This document shows positions 36,098 to 51,403 of a DNA stretch of 64,000 nucleotides, one piece after another. Origin of the DNA: Calonectria ilicicola (taxonomy: Eukaryota > Ascomycota > Sordariomycetes > Hypocreales > Nectriaceae); contig CP085825.1 of assembly GCA_020809705.1 (NCBI GenBank), positions 8,184,001 through 8,248,000 on the forward strand. The letters are read 5' to 3'. The stretch's first letter is position 1. Each line of letters starts with the position of its first letter. Position numbers and translations under genes: made by a program. The notes beneath the pieces are model-generated. The model did not search any database and was not told the origin of the DNA. It was given only the letters and a program-made list of their open reading frames with translations.

Positions 36098-36150
36098 CTA
36101 ACTAGCTTTTAATATAATTTAATTATCTTAATTATAATTAACTATTACTT
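36098..36150. repeat. LTR fragment related to the 400-bp LTRs
   Basis: The stretch AGCTTTTAATATAATTTAAT followed by a run of TTAATTATAATTAACTATTA closely matches 44,740-44,790 and 51,240-51,290 inside the paired 400-bp LTRs. It suggests an older copy or solo LTR of the same family. AT-only composition makes chance similarity a concern. Confidence 0.4.
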
Positions 36151-37829
36151 AATTATTACAATTAACCTTTATAATACTTAAGGTATAAGGTAAATAAAAG
36201 AATAAATAAATACACTTTATATATATTTAACTAATACAAATAAAATAATATATAAAATAATAATTTATTAAAATAATTTAATATTTATAAAATTACTTAA
36301 TTTTCTTTTTTACTTTTCTTTATATTATTATTATTTATATTTATAATTACCTAAAAATATTCTTATTTTATTTTAATAATATTTATTATTAAAAGATATT
36401 TTAATAATTTTATAAAAATTTTATTAAAATATTATTAAAAAATATCTTAAATAATTTTATAATAATTTTATAATAATATTATTAATATATTATTTAAAAT
36501 ATTAAGTAAAACTTTATAGTAATTTTATAATAAATAAAGGTTTATATATTAAAATATAGTAAAACCTTTATTTAACTATAATCTTAGTTATATAAATTTA
36601 TATTAAGAGTATATACTATATCTTATAACCTCCTAGATATATAATTACTAAGATTATAATAAAATCCTTTTAATAAGACAAATAAATACTACTTTTAGTA
36701 TATATATTTATTTTCTTATTATTAAATCTTAGTTTTAAGTTAACTATTATATAAGAAAGGTATTAAAAGTAAATATAATATTTTAATCCATATTATAATT
36801 ATATTATTATAGTAAGGTTTTTTATTTATAGTAATCTTATAAGTATAAGGTCTTAATAGGTAGTTAATACTTAGCTTATAAGATTAAGTATAATATAATT
36901 AAATAAAATATAAAGCCTTTAAATAAATTATTAAATAATTACTTTTTTATAAAGAAAATAAAAAATAAATCCTTATTTATTTATTTATTTATAATATTAA
37001 ACTACTATTTTAGTTCTCTTATTATATAAGTACCTTAATTAAAAACTAAATAACTAGTTTCTTATTTATTATAGTAAGATTATAGTGCTTTAACTATTAA
37101 TAAATATAAAGTAAAATTAATAATAAGATAATAATATTATTATACTATTATTTAATTAAGTATATAATATACTTATTTCTTTTAAAAGTTAAATTAAATT
37201 ATATTTTTAAGTAAGTATAATAAAATATTAATTAATTATTAATTATTTATATTATTTAAGATAAATAATTACTTTTTAATAATAAATTATAATAATATTA
37301 ATATTATAAAAGATAAAGTACTAAAGTATTTTATTATATAGTTTTATAAAGTATTTATTATATTAATTTAGGATTATAATATTATAATTAAAATATTTAA
37401 TTAAAGATATACTTACTTTAATAAAATATAGTACTTATAATAAAACAATATTATAATAAGTATTATATTAATAATTTTAGTAAAATTATAGTATTAGTTA
37501 AGTATATTCTTTATTTATAAATATAATAAATTTATTATAAGCTTATAAGGTTTATATAATATAATTCTTATTATTTTTATTAATAATTTAATACTTAGTA
37601 ATAATAAAGGAGATATTAAATTATATTAGTTAGAATAATAAGGTACTATAAATATTATATTTAATAAGTCTCTAATTTTTTTAAAGTATATTATATTACT
37701 TATTAATTACTTACTTTTAAGATATAATTAAGCTAATATTTTATAAAATAAATAACAAAAATTTTAAAGCTTATATAATAAATATAAATAAAATAAGTAT
37801 AATATTAACTATAATATACTTAAATATTG

Positions 37830-39369
37830 TTAAACTTGTGATATATTGTATTATATATGTTATTTAAAGAATAAGTGTTTTATATAAAGGGAGTTATAAG
37901 AGATTTTTATCCCTTAGGTTTGTCTCTTATTATATAAGCCTCACTTAGAGTATATAAGATATTTCTAATACTTCTTCTTAAGTAAAGCTAAGTAATAAAT
38001 CCTATTACCCTTATTAAAAACCTTATTATAAAAAAGAATAATAACTATTTACTTATTTACTATAATCTTTAATATAATTAATATAACTTCCTTCTTTTAT
38101 TTTAATATACTATAATTTAACTTCCTTAACCTATTTCTCTAATTCCTATACTAGTAGTATCTTTATTCTAAAATTTACTAGGTTTTATTTATATAAAATC
38201 TATTCAACTAATATTGTACTATTATTAACTAGTTCCTATATTTTATAATATTTTACTTAGATATATTTAGTTTTCTTATAAAATTTAATATCCTTTATAA
38301 GGTTATTCTTTGTTATTATTAATGTGTAGTGTAATTAGCTATTAGTTCTTATATAGTTCTTTAATTAAGCTATTTAAATAGATTACTTTTAATTTTATAT
38401 TATAAAGACTAAGATATTTTAACTTAGTATTAAAGATAGTAATAAATAATTACTTCTTACTTTTCCAACTAATTACCCCTCTTATAGCCTTAAATATATA
38501 ATATTTAATTAACTTTAAGTTACTAGTATTCTTAGCCTATTTTATATTAAAGAATCTATTAATTATAAGATTAAGTTTTTTATTAAAAACTAATATATAG
38601 TTAATAGTATATTTAATATATTTTAATACTTTCTTTATTATTAATAGGTATAAAGGTATAAGCTTTAATATAAATTAATTTAGTTTTATAATTAGGTAAG
38701 TTATGTTAACTTATATTCTTATTATATAAAATATAAAGGTTCTAATAATTTATTAATAAAACTCTCTAAGTTTATTTATATAAAATTTATTATTTTTTCC
38801 TATAAAGATAAGCTTTTTAGTTATATTTATTAAAGTATACTATAATTTTAATTAAGTAAAATTAAATTATTTAAAAGTATACTTAAAGTAAGATTATTAA
38901 GATAGTATAATAGTCTTTACTTTCTAATTCCTAATAATTAAGATTCCTAGAAAATAATATGCTAAACCTAGGTTAATTATTTTAAATTACTTTTTTAATC
39001 CTTATTTTACTTAATTAATTATATTAATATTAGGTTTAAAAAATAAAAGATTATTTATATAAATATAAATAATAATATTCTCTTTAATAAATATTACTTT
39101 ATTAAATTAGAATTATTTAAAGCCTATCTTTATTAATATTTATAAGAGTATCTTAAATTAAATATAAAATATCTACTTTAGCTTATAAAGAGCCTTTAAT
39201 AGTTTATATACTTTACCTTATTATTTAAAGCTATAAGGCATCTTTATATAAATTTCCTTATTAATCTTTCTATATAAGAAGATAATTTTAATATCTATTT
39301 ACTTAATTTCCTAGTTAAAGATAGTAGTAATAGTAAAGAGTAGTTTATATATCTTTTAATATATAACTA
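37830..39369 (-). mobile_element. Ty1/copia retrotransposon relic, RIP-mutated and truncated
   Basis: On the minus strand, 38,600-39,360 reads as the copia reverse transcriptase domain with many stops. A recognisable run includes the active-site strand (39061-39050), where YVDD has become YINN, followed by a stretch ending NLGLAYYFLGI. A less AT-rich segment from about 37,835, starting TGTTAAACTTGTGATAT, could be its 3' LTR. The element is cut at 39,370 by the LTR of the neighbouring gypsy element. RIP makes the outer limit approximate. Confidence 0.55.
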
Positions 39370-39584
39370 TATAACGAACTGGATTTATGATTAGGGTGAA
39401 GCATAAATAGGACCATAATAGACCTCTGTTCTTATTACTAAGACTTTAATTTAATAAACTATAAAACCATTCGCTTACACTTACTATATAATATTATTAT
39501 AGGTATTCTTACCTTATAATATCTTACACTAGTATATATTTAGTATATATGCTTAATTAGTTCTTTTAGTTTTATATTTTTATA
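39370..39584. repeat. 215-bp LTR, left copy (3' LTR of minus-strand gypsy)
   Basis: It aligns over its whole length without gaps to 51848-52062, both 215 bp. Differences are nearly all C/T or G/A, for example AAGACTTTAATTTAATAAAC versus AAGACTTTAACTTAATAAAT. A purine-rich tract lies just inside at 39585-39600 on the minus strand, as expected beside a 3' LTR. Confidence 0.75.
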
Positions 39585-42500
39585 ATTATCTTCTTTTTCT
39601 AAAAGCTTGTTCTTAAGCTTTAAAAGGATTTAGTAGGAGTAGTATTATCTTTATATTTTATTATTTTATTTTTTATATATTCTTTTAATCTACTTATAGT
39701 ATTTATATATTAAAATTATTATATTTTTAAAATAAGCTTTAAATTTCTATATATTATATTTTATAAGCTATTTAATTTATTTAATTTAGTATAATATTTT
39801 ATTATTATTACTTTTATATATAATGATCTTTTTAATTTTTTACTTATTCTATTTCTTAACTAACTTTAGTAGATAGGTAGTAGTATTATCTTTAATACCT
39901 TCCTAAGGTTTAAGTAAAGAAATTAAGAAAATATTATATATTTATTAGTATTACTTAGATAAATATACTTTATAAGCTTATTATTTTATTCTTTTAGTAA
40001 TAATAATTTTAATAAATTTAAATATAAGCTTCTTATATTTAAATCTAAAGTTCCTTATAAATAAACTAATAATTTATTCTTTTTTATATTTTATAATAAT
40101 ATATCTTTTATTATAGTACTTGGTCTATATTTTTATAACTTTTTATTAATATTATTAAATTTAAGTATATATATAGCTTAAAGCTTTAATATATTTTTAT
40201 ATATTTTATATATAAATCTTTAAGTACTCTAAAGTATACTTAATTATTTTAAAATAATAATTATATAATACTTATATTAATAATACTTTAATAATACTAT
40301 ATCAACTATTATTATAAATAAACTTACTTTTAAGAAATTATATTATCTATTTCTTTAAAGTTTTTTCTATAAATAATCTTAAGTATCTCTTTAAGGTTTA
40401 ATATATTTATTTAATTTGCTTATTAATCTAAAGATAATAGGTAGTGGATAACTGCCTGGTTATTATTTATTCTTTTATTAGTTCTTCCTAGAACTAGCTT
40501 GTAAATAGTTTATTTTAATTACTTATAATATCTTTTAATATTTTATATTAGTATTTTATATATTTATATAATATTTATATTATTTAAGTAATAATAAATA
40601 TTTTTTTTATAAATATAAATATAATAAACTTTATTATATAATAGATAATTATAAGAATAATATTATATTTTTCTTTATTATTATAAGTACTTTAAGATAA
40701 TTCTATAATAAATCTATATTAATTTCTTAAAAGAGGTGTACTAATAGTAGTAAAAACTATAGTTTCTTATATAGTTTATAATATAAGATTTACATACCCT
40801 AATATACCTAATATCTTAAGGTATAATTATATATATTCTTTATAATTCCTTTTTAATAGAATTTTCTTTTAATAAGTTTAATTATCTTAATAACTTCTAT
40901 ATACCCTACCCTTAGATTATTATAATATTTATAAAATATTTTAATCCTTAGTATATACTATATTAAAATAATTAACCTTCCCTTATAAAAAAGTATACCA
41001 TTTCCATTTAAGTAATATATCTTTATATCTCTAATACTCTATTTAATCTTCTATACCTATTATTAATAAAAAAGATTTTTAATTTATAATCCTTAAATTA
41101 ATTCTTTTAATTATATAAATAATTAAGTAAAAAATATTATTTTACTTTCTATAAGCTCTCTTATAATAGAATATAAAATAAGTTATTCTAGATCAACTAC
41201 TCTAGCTTCTAATAGATCCTTATAGTTAAAGTATATAATCTCTTTTTATTAAATGCTCTCCTTTGTGGTAATATTATTGGCCTTTTATTATTATATAATT
41301 AAAAAGATTATAATTATATTCTATTAATCTAGTAATCTAATAGCCTACTTCTAATCTAAAAATAAAGAATCCTTATTTATTACTTAATATATAAATATAT
41401 TACCTTTAAGGTTAGTATAAATAATTTATATATTAGTGCTAGTAATCTTAATTTTACTTTTTATATTAGTAATTATATATTATATATTTAATAATAATTT
41501 CTTTATTAATTAAAACTTCTTTATAAATATAAAAAGTATATTTTTATATATAATTTTTTTTCTATATAATCTAATTATTTTAATAAACTATTTACTAAAT
41601 TAAGCTTCCTTAGTTTATATTTAAAATTAAAATTAAATAAGGATAGTTTATAAATCTATCTTATAAATCTTCCTTTAAGATCTTTTATTAAAGCTTTAAT
41701 AATATTTTTAAAAGTAAAGTGATCTATTAGTATTATAAACTTCTTTAATAACTTTAATAGATAGTAATTTTAATACTCTAAGCTCTTAATAATTATAAGT
41801 AGCTCTTACTATCTAATTCCTTAATATTATTTAATATTAAAGAGCTTCCTTAACTAATAGGCTATTAAATACTATTAATCTTCTATAAGCTATAATAAGA
41901 TCTTTAAAATAGCTTTAATAGATATATCTATCTTAATATAGGCTTTTAAAGTTGGATCTTAATACTATAAGATGGTTGTTAAATAGAAGGCTATTTTTAA
42001 TTCCTGGAATATATCTTCTTTAATTTTAGTTTAAATAAGATCTTTAGTTTTATAATTATTCTTACTTTTCTTAAGTAGTTCTATTAAAGGTCCTATTATT
42101 TTAAAATATTTAGGAATAAACTTCTAATAGAAGTTATAAAAGTTAAGGAATACTTATATATTCTTATATAAGATTAATTTCTTTTATTTAATAATAGATT
42201 AAATTTATATAAAATTTATCTTAATATCTTTTTAAATAATTATATATTTTAAGAATTCTATCTCTTATTAATAAAAAATATATTTAAAAAGTTTAATATA
42301 TAATTAAAAATTATATAATTACCTAAGAATCTCTTTAATATTCTTAATATACTATTCTCTTATCTTAGAATAAATAATAATATTATTTAAATATATAATA
42401 TAATAAATATTTAAGAATCTTATAAATATATAATAAATATATGCTTAAAAGGTAATTAAAGTATTAATTAACTTAAATAATATAATTATATACTTAAAAT

Positions 42501-44500
42501 AATTATATTAAATTTTAAAAATAATCTTCTATCTATTATTTTTTTTAATTTTAATATAATAATATATATTATAAATATTAATCTTAATAATCTATTTTAC
42601 TTTTATTAATTTATTTAAAAGATTATTAATAAATAAAAGTAAATACTAATTTTTAATAATAATTATATTAAAATCTTTATAATTTATATATAAATATATA
42701 ATACTATCTTTCTTTAATATAAATAATATTAATATACTAATAATATTAATTAATAATTATATTCTACTATTAATAATATTATCTACTATATATACTTATA
42801 ATATATAATACTATTTAGCATTTAGTAAATATAATGGATTATATAGAGGCTCTTTGCCTTCTATAGTGTTAATAGAATGCTCTATACTTTCAAAAAATAA
42901 TAATTTTATTATCTTTATTTTATTAAATATATATTATTTTAGTTATAATTTTAAAAGTAATATATTAATATTATTATTAATAGCTTTATCTTTTAAGACC
43001 TTAATTAGCTTTTTCTTTAATAATTATATATTAATAATATAAAGTATATAAGCTTTTTTATTTTTTTTATTAATTCTTTTATAATATTTTTAGATTTTAT
43101 AAAAGAAATAGATTTATATATTTAATAATAGTTATATATATTAATTATAATATTTTCTTTATTTATAGAATTATTTAAGAGAAGTAGATTATTAGTATCT
43201 TTTAGATATTATACCTTAATAAATATTCTTTAAATCTTCTAGGGCATTTCCTAGTAATTAATCAAGAATAAAATCAACTAATATATCTTATATAAGGCTA
43301 ATATAGTCCTATTGTAGCTTTCTAATATAGGCATAGCTATATTTAGGGCTAGCTTTAAATCTAGTTTTTATACTAATTATTAGCTAATAAGGTCTACCTA
43401 TATATAAATATCTATATCTACTTGGACTTCTTCTTTTTTATAAGCATTAAGCACTAATACTCTTCCTTAAACAATCTATCCTAAAGATAAAAGTTTCTTA
43501 TATATAATAGCTTTATATATTAAGCTTATATTTACTTATTTTTTAATAAATCTATTTTAATAAAATTATTATTAATAATTTAAACTTTAATAATTTTAAA
43601 AAATATATTATTTTTTTATTATAATAAATAATAAAAAAAATATAATTTTCTTTATTATAAATATAATAAATTAAAAATTAAATATAATTAAGATTAATAA
43701 TCTTTTTTATATTATTAAAAGTAATAAAAGAAATAAATTTAATATTATCTTTTAAAAAAATTAATTTAAGTATACTTTCTTAATTTTTACCTTTACCTTA
43801 GCCTCTACTTTAATCTCTATAATTACTAGAATATTACTTCTAAGAGTTTTCTTATTGGTTAGAGAGTAGTCTTTTAATATTACTACTCTTTTATACTTCT
43901 TAATTATCTTAATAAAAATAGGTCTAAAGTTACTTAACTTTATTAATTACTTTATAAAGCTTTTTAAACTTTACTTTTTATTTTAATATTTCTATTTTTA
44001 ATTTAAATTATAATTTAAAATAATATTAATAAATTAAGATAATATTATTTTTTAAGCTTTTAATATTTAATATAATATATAGGGCTATTTATATAATAAA
44101 ATACTATTATAATATATAATCCTTCTTCTATTTTAAAAATAATAATTTATTATAGAGCTAATATTTATATAGATCTAGATTAATATATATTTTATATATA
44201 AAGGTAAGAAAGTCTTCTTATAAAAGGTCTTAGCTAATAAGCCCTCTAATATAATTATATTATTATATTTATAAAAGGTATAAGAATTTAGTTATAGTTT
44301 ACTTTATATATTATATAGTAGAACTACCTAGTTGTAAGCTATTGCTAGCTTTAATAGTATAGATCTAATTATTAACTTAAATATCTAATATATTTTTATT
44401 AAATTTTTTATAATTATATAATAGAGGTTTCTTATAGTCCTTTCTTAGACCTATATTAGGCTATATAGCTAATTAATATAATATATCTATCTAGAATTAC
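39585..44500 (-). mobile_element. Minus-strand Ty3/gypsy retrotransposon internal region, RIP-mutated
   Basis: On the minus strand the order from high to low coordinates is gag/protease remnants, RT (about 43,000-42,100), RNase H, and integrase (about 40,500-40,350). In RT, a run reading EGKEPLYNPLY precedes the domain, and the active-site box at 42393-42382 is YLNN instead of YLDD. The integrase end keeps ITRQLSTTYY, matching the conserved H-P-Q region with the histidine changed. Stops are frequent in every frame. The 5' part continues at 51,404-51,847, beyond the nested plus-strand element. Confidence 0.75.
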
Positions 44501-44900
44501 TGTTATGACCCAAACACCCAAAGGCGGTAACCACAGGCAGAACCCCAACCAATCATAGCAAAACTACCCTGGACCCACATAACCAGCCAATAAGAGTAAA
44601 GTCAAACAGCCCCCATTCAACATCACCAAGGATCACAATAAATATTATCGAACTAACTCCGTTTAATTATTATAATAATAGAACCTTAGATATAGTAATA
44701 TATAGATAGATTAGGTCTTACTATAAGAAATAGAATTAATTAGCTTTTAATATAATTTAATTATTTTAATTATAATTAATTATTACCTAATATAATACTT
44801 CTATTACTTTATTTTACTATAATACACTTAATTATCCTATTAATAATAAATCTTTTATTTTAATTAATTTATTAAGTTAAGAATTAATTAGATTATTATA
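44501..44900 (+). repeat. 400-bp LTR, left copy of nested chromovirus-type element
   Basis: Begins TGTTATGACCCAAACACC and ends in TTATA. It aligns full length with 50999-51398 (also 400 bp), the right copy starting TATTATAATCCAAATACC. The left copy keeps more C at its 5' end and the right copy more at its 3' end. The flanking ATTAC at 44496-44500 is a target-site duplication. Confidence 0.85.
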
Positions 44901-47900
44901 TATTAAAAGCTTTTATTTAATTAATTATTTATATTAATAATTAAATAATAATAATATTTAGAAAGAATCTTATTACTATTATTTCTTCTAGTAATATTAA
45001 ATTAATTATAGAATTATAGTAGATTAAGAAGAAACTTATAAATATACAAGCCTAGCTTAAAGTAAAAAAAGTCAGAACCACTATAATTAAAGGAAGCAAA
45101 GATAAAGATATTAATAAAATTCTAAGACCCCTAGCCCCGGAACCATTTCTAGGAAAAGCCGCCGATATAGTCCCCTTCCTTATCTAAATAAAGAAATACT
45201 TTTGCTTTTTTTAATATAACTTATAATCCCTAAAGCCTAGGTACTATATACTAAAACCCTCCTCTAAGGGGACATAGGAGTATAGTTTAAACCTATTATA
45301 AGAGACTATCTAGAAAATAAAAATAATATTAATTAAAATAAAGAGATCTAAGAGATCTTTAGAGACTAGGAATATTTTAAAACCACTATTAAAAATAATT
45401 TTAATATAATTAATATAAAATAATAAGCTATAAACTAATTATATAAACTTAAATAAATAAAATCTTATAGCTAATATTTGGCTAAATTTAAAAAAATTAT
45501 AGCACAAATAACCTAAGATAATAATATATTAATAGAACTTTATTATAGAGGTTTAAAAAGTAAAGTTAAGGATAAAATCTATAAGAAAGATTAGTTAAAA
45601 AACTCTTAGAATATATTAAAAGTATTATTAAGATTAATAAAAGATAATTTAACTAATATAAAAAATATATCCAAAATAATAAAACCCTATATATCCTAAA
45701 TAAAGGAAAAACTTAAAATAAGTAACAAAGTACTATATATAAGATTTATTTAGGATTAATAGAACTTAATACTACCTAAGATTATAATAAAAATAAGATT
45801 ACTTACTTTAATTATAGAAAGAAAGAATATAAATCCTTTAAATATTACTCTTTAAAAATAGAAAACTAGTTTAAACTTATATTAGAAAAATAGAAATAAT
45901 TTAATATTATAAAAACTTAATAGATTTTAGTATTAGAAGGAAAAGAGAATATTATAGGAAAAGTTATTCTTACTATTATTAGGAAATATAAACTAATTAT
46001 TATAGTTAAGTAATATATAGAAGATTATAAGTTATATAAGATAAAACTTACTTTATAATAAAAAATTAACAAAGCTATCCAAAAAGCATAATTAATCTAA
46101 TAAAAAGGCTAGTCCTATCTTCCCTACAAATAGCTAGAATAAGCTAAAAAGATAGAAATCCCTACATCCATTTTAGATATATATACCAATAAAGTACTAG
46201 TATAATAGAATACTTACACTTATAATAAAAATAGAAATAGAAAATGGATAACTAGTATTAAAAGAATGGCCTAATAAATTAAGGAACTTTTATAGGATAG
46301 AGACAAAGTCTTTCTACTTATATAAAGTAAATGATAATTAGGAAACTATAACCCTTAACTTATCCAATATTAAAAGAATAACCTTAAATTAAATATAATA
46401 TATAAAGAATATAAGAATATTTTATAAATAAGCTATTATAATTATAATTACCTTTAATATATAAAGTAAAAATAGTATATAATATACTTCTCTATTAAAA
46501 TAAAAAATATAATTATCCATTATACCTATAGAAGATACTTTAATTGATATAAAGTAATAAAAAGAAACCCTTACTACTAATTCATTATATTAGAACTAGG
46601 TAAGCCTAAGTTCTCTAATTGCAATAAGTTGCTTTAAAATAAATATTAAGACCTTAAATATAATATCTATATAATAGATAAAGCAATGGCCTAGTACTAA
46701 ACAAAACTAAAAAATAAGTAAAGCTCCCTATAAAAGAGTAATAGGAGTAGCTAAGGTAATAATCTTTAAAGTTATTAAAAGAACTCCTTAAAAAGCTTTA
46801 TACTTTATAACTAAAGAATAACCCTAATAATAATTAGAAATAGAAGTAAGGATTAAAGGGAAGTAGTATAATATTATAGTGGATAGTGGAGTTAAGTAAA
46901 ACTATATAAATCCTTAAGTAATTAATCAACTTTAGCTACTATAGATAATAAAAGTCAACTTATATAAAATCATTAATATAAAAGGAATCCCTTTTAGCTA
47001 TAATAATAGTATTATAAATAAAAAAATTAATTATCTAAAAGTCTTTATTAAAGGAAAAAACTAAGGAATAATCTTTAATATTATTAATATTAAACAATAT
47101 AATCTAGTTTTAGGGTATCTATAATTATATTAATATAACCTTAATATCTACTAATATACTAGCTAGGTGTAAATACCTGAAGAGTATAATATAGCTAATG
47201 ATATTTCTATAAAATATAATAAAAGATCTTAAACTTCTAGCCCTAATTAAGTAGAAGATATAAGTAAAGGAGAATCTTTATTATCTAAAGAAATAAAATA
47301 TAAATATAAGAATAATTAAAAAAGATAAAAATAATAAATAATTATTTACTTTAGAATATAATTCTAATAAATTAATAAAAATCTTAAAAAATAAAGGCTA
47401 AAATAAAAATAAATAAATTATATAATATACCTCTATAGTACTAAATCTACAAAAAGCTCTTTATAGAAAAATTAGATACTAAACTACCTAAGTTTAGCTA
47501 GTAAGATTATAAAATCATTCTTAAAGATAAATCTAATATTTAATTTTACTTTATTTATAACCTTAACCAAATTAAGCTAAATACTTTAAAGAAATACATC
47601 TAAAATATACTTAAAAAAGATATATTTATATTTTAAACTCTAAAGCTAGTTACCTTATTATATTTATACCTAAGAAAAACAAGAAGTTATATCTTATCAT
47701 GGACTACTAATAGCTTAATAATATTACTATTAAAGATTACACTTTACTATCATTAATTAATAAAAGGAAAGATTACTTTTATAAAATTAATATCTTTATT
47801 ATATTAGATTTTAAAGAAGTATATAATCTTATTTATATTAAAGAAGGATATAAATAGAAAATTATTTTTTAAATTAAATTTAAATTATTTAAATATCTAA

Positions 47901-50900
47901 TTATACCTTTTAAACTTATAAATATATTAATATTATTCTAGTAAATAATAATTAATATATTATAAGAATACTTAAATATCTTTATTATTTACTATCTAAA
48001 TAATATCCTTATCTTCTTCAAAAATAAAGAAAAATATAAAGAATATATTTATAAGATCTTAAAAGCCCTCTAAAATACTAAACTCTTAATTAAACTAGAA
48101 AAAAGTAAGTTCTATATTTAAAAAGTAAAATTTCTAGAATATATTATTAGCCCTAATAAAATTCATATAAACCTAAAGAAAGTCACTATAGTAAAAGATT
48201 AGAAGGAATTTACTAATATGAAGGAAGTATAAGCCTTCCTTGGATTTACTAACTATTATTAAAGATTTATTAAAGGATTTAGTAAAATTACCTTAAGTAT
48301 AATAGAACTAATTAAGAAAGGAATTATCTTTTAATAAGGAAATAAAGTATAATAATTATTTAAAGCTATAAAAAATGCTATTTTAGAAGAACCTATCCTT
48401 GTAATGTTTAACCCTAATAAGCCTATAGAGCTAGAAACTAATGTATTAGACTTTGCTTTAGGGGCCTAGATTGGATAATAAGATAAATAAGGAAATCTAT
48501 ATCTTATAATATTTTACTTATATAAGCTATATGGCCTTAAGCTAAATTACCTAATTTATAATAAAGAATTTTTTACTATTATTAATACTTTTAAAGAATT
48601 CTAATAATATCTTTTAGAAAGTAATTATAAAATTATAATATATATTAATTATAAAAATATTATTTATTTTATAATCACTTAAAAACTTAGTAAAAGGTAA
48701 TTATAATATATAGAATACTTATTTAAATTTAACTATTAAATTATCTATATTAAAGGAATTGAAAATAGCTATGCTAATACAATTAGCTACTGACCTAATT
48801 ATAATATAAAAAAACTAAAAATACAAGAAAAACTATTAATCTATAATACCAATAGAGATCTAGAATAAGCCCTAATCAACAGAATAATAATAGAAATAAA
48901 GAAAATAATTGCCACTATAAGAATAAGAGGACTATTATATATAACTAAAATTATTACTATAGAAATACTAATATAATAAGTAGAACAAGGTAATCCACTA
49001 TTAAAAAAATTAAAAAATATAATCTAGCACTTCCAGAAGAAGAAAAACAAACTACCTATAAGTACCAAAGGAACACTAAATGGAACTAATAAGGAATATC
49101 TATGAACACCCTTTATATAACTATAAAGGTATTAATAAAACCCTTGAATAAGTTAAATAGATATTTTCCTTTATTAAAATAAAAAAGAAAGTTGAATAAG
49201 TATATAAGGAATACAGCCTATATTAACACTCTAAAAAACCAAGATATAAACCATATAGATTATTATAACTATCTCCTATCATATAATGATTATAAGACTT
49301 AATTATAATAGACTTTATTATTAACCTTCCCTTATTAGTAGACCCTACTATAGAAGTATATTATAATAGTATTTTTATTATTATTAATTATTTTATAAAA
49401 GTAATATATTATCTTTCTTATAATAAAGTAATAAAAGAAGAATAATTTATCTACCTTTTCTTTTAATATATAATTATTATATATAGCCTACTAACTAAAA
49501 TCATATCAAATAAAGGATAACCATTTATATCTAAGTTTTGATAAAGCCTAATGTCCTTAATAAGATTAAACTATAAGCTAAGCATAACCTTCCACCCCCA
49601 AATAGATAGACAAACTAAATACTAAAACTAGAAAATTAAGCAATATCTATAATATTACATTAACTATAAGCAAATAAATTAAATAGAAAAATTACTTATT
49701 GTACAATTAATATATAATATATTTTATAATTATAATATTAAAATAATATTAATAAAAGCTAATTTTAGCTTTATATTAGACGCTTACTAAGCCCCTTTAG
49801 AAGATATAATCTAAGTAAAAATAATAATTAAGTTAAATAATCTAAGAAAATTATATAAAGAAATAAAGATAGAACTTAAGTTTATCTATAATATAATAAA
49901 AAGATATTATAATCTAAAAAGATTAAAAGGATTATCCTTCTTAGAGGAAGATATAGTCTACCTAGTAATAAAAAATCTTATAATAAAAAAATAAAATAAA
50001 AAAATCAACTTTATATAAATAGAATTATACCTTATTAAAAAAAATATCAAAAAACAACTATAAACTCAACCTCCTAGATAATATTAAAGTTCACTCTATC
50101 TTCTATATTTCACTACTAGAACCTAATAATAGTATCTAAGTTAATATAAAACCTAGCTACAAACCACAAATAGAAAATCTAAAAGACCAATAGAAAGTCA
50201 AAAAAATCTTATAAAGAAAAGAAAAAAATAGAAAATTTAAAATTAAATAAAAAGGCTATAAAGAAATAACCTAGAAACCTATCAAATATCTTATACATTA
50301 CTTAAAAATATTAAAAACATTTCTTCAGAATTAACATAAAGGAAATTAAGTAAACCACTTTAATTAATAACCCTATAATCCTCAAGTAATTATATCTCCA
50401 ATAACACTAATACCTTAGTATACTTTATTTCTTTTAATTTATCTAAATCCTTATAACCTTAAGAAATCATCTCCTTCACCTTCTTATATAAATAATACTC
50501 CTAAATATACAAACACTACAATTAAGCTAGAGTATTTATTAAATCTATCTTAGCCTTCTCTTTCTCCCTATCAATCTAATCCTTCTTATAAAAAACCTAC
50601 TTAATTAAAAAGAAATAAATATATAAAAGTAAAAGGAAGAATATACTTATAAGTCTAAGTAAAAATACCCCTAAAATTATAGCTAGAATATTTATTTTTT
50701 ATATAAAATTTATAATAGCTTTTTCCCTTAGCTATAATATAGGATAGTTGCCTGGTGCAAAAACAAGCTAAATAACAAGGTATCTTGAAATCAAATTTAT
50801 TAATTAATTTAATAATATCCTTTTAATAAGCTTCAGTTACCTTAGGACAAGGTACAACCTTAGTAATATAATCTAATATTCTATTAGTACCTGGATTATA

Positions 50901-50998
50901 AGAAGATAAAAAGAGGAAAAAATATATAGTAGTTATAAGTAGGGAAACTAGCCTATTTACCTAGCCTTAGGATAAAACTAACAAGAGAGAGAGTATTA
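44901..50998 (+). mobile_element. Plus-strand Ty3/gypsy chromodomain retrotransposon, internal region, RIP-mutated
   Basis: Relic gag lies at about 45,000-46,000. A protease stretch is near 46,880, where a VDSG motif survives. RT lies at about 47,600-48,100 with the active-site box YLNN at 47993-48004 in place of YLDD. Then come RNase H, integrase (about 49,250-49,650, with FHPQIDRQTK matching the conserved HPQ region) and a C-terminal chromodomain-like stretch near 50,190-50,310. This order and the chromodomain mark a Ty3/gypsy chromovirus-type element. Many TAA/TAG codons interrupt all parts, so it is dead. Confidence 0.8.
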
Positions 50999-51398
50999 TA
51001 TTATAATCCAAATACCTAAAGGTAGTAATTACAGGTAGAATCCTAACCAATTATAATAAAACTACCTTAGATCTATATAATTAGCTAATAAGAGTAAAAT
51101 CAAATAGCCTTTATTTAATATTACTAAGAATCATAATAAATATTATTAAACTAACTTTATTCAACTATTATAATAATAGAACCTTAGATATAATAGTATA
51201 TAAATAGATTAGATCCTACTATAAGAAATAGAATTAATTAATTTTTAATATAATTTAGTTACCTTAATTATAATTGACTATTATCTAATATAATATTTCT
51301 ATTATTTTATTTTATTATAATATACTTAATCATCCTGCTAATAATAAACCCTTCGTTCTGATTGGTTTATTAAGTTGGGAATTAACCAGACCGTTATA
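50999..51398 (+). repeat. 400-bp LTR, right copy of nested element
   Basis: Pairs with 44501-44900. It is followed directly by ATTAC at 51399-51403, the same 5 bp that precede the left LTR, as expected for a Ty3/gypsy insertion. Its last ~55 bp retain near-normal GC. Confidence 0.85.
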
Positions 51399-51403
51399 AT
51401 TAC

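Noticed and set aside
42854..43042. 62-codon open frame inside the AT-rich block
   Set aside because: It lies antisense to the relic RT of the minus-strand gypsy element and has the composition of the surrounding mutated DNA.
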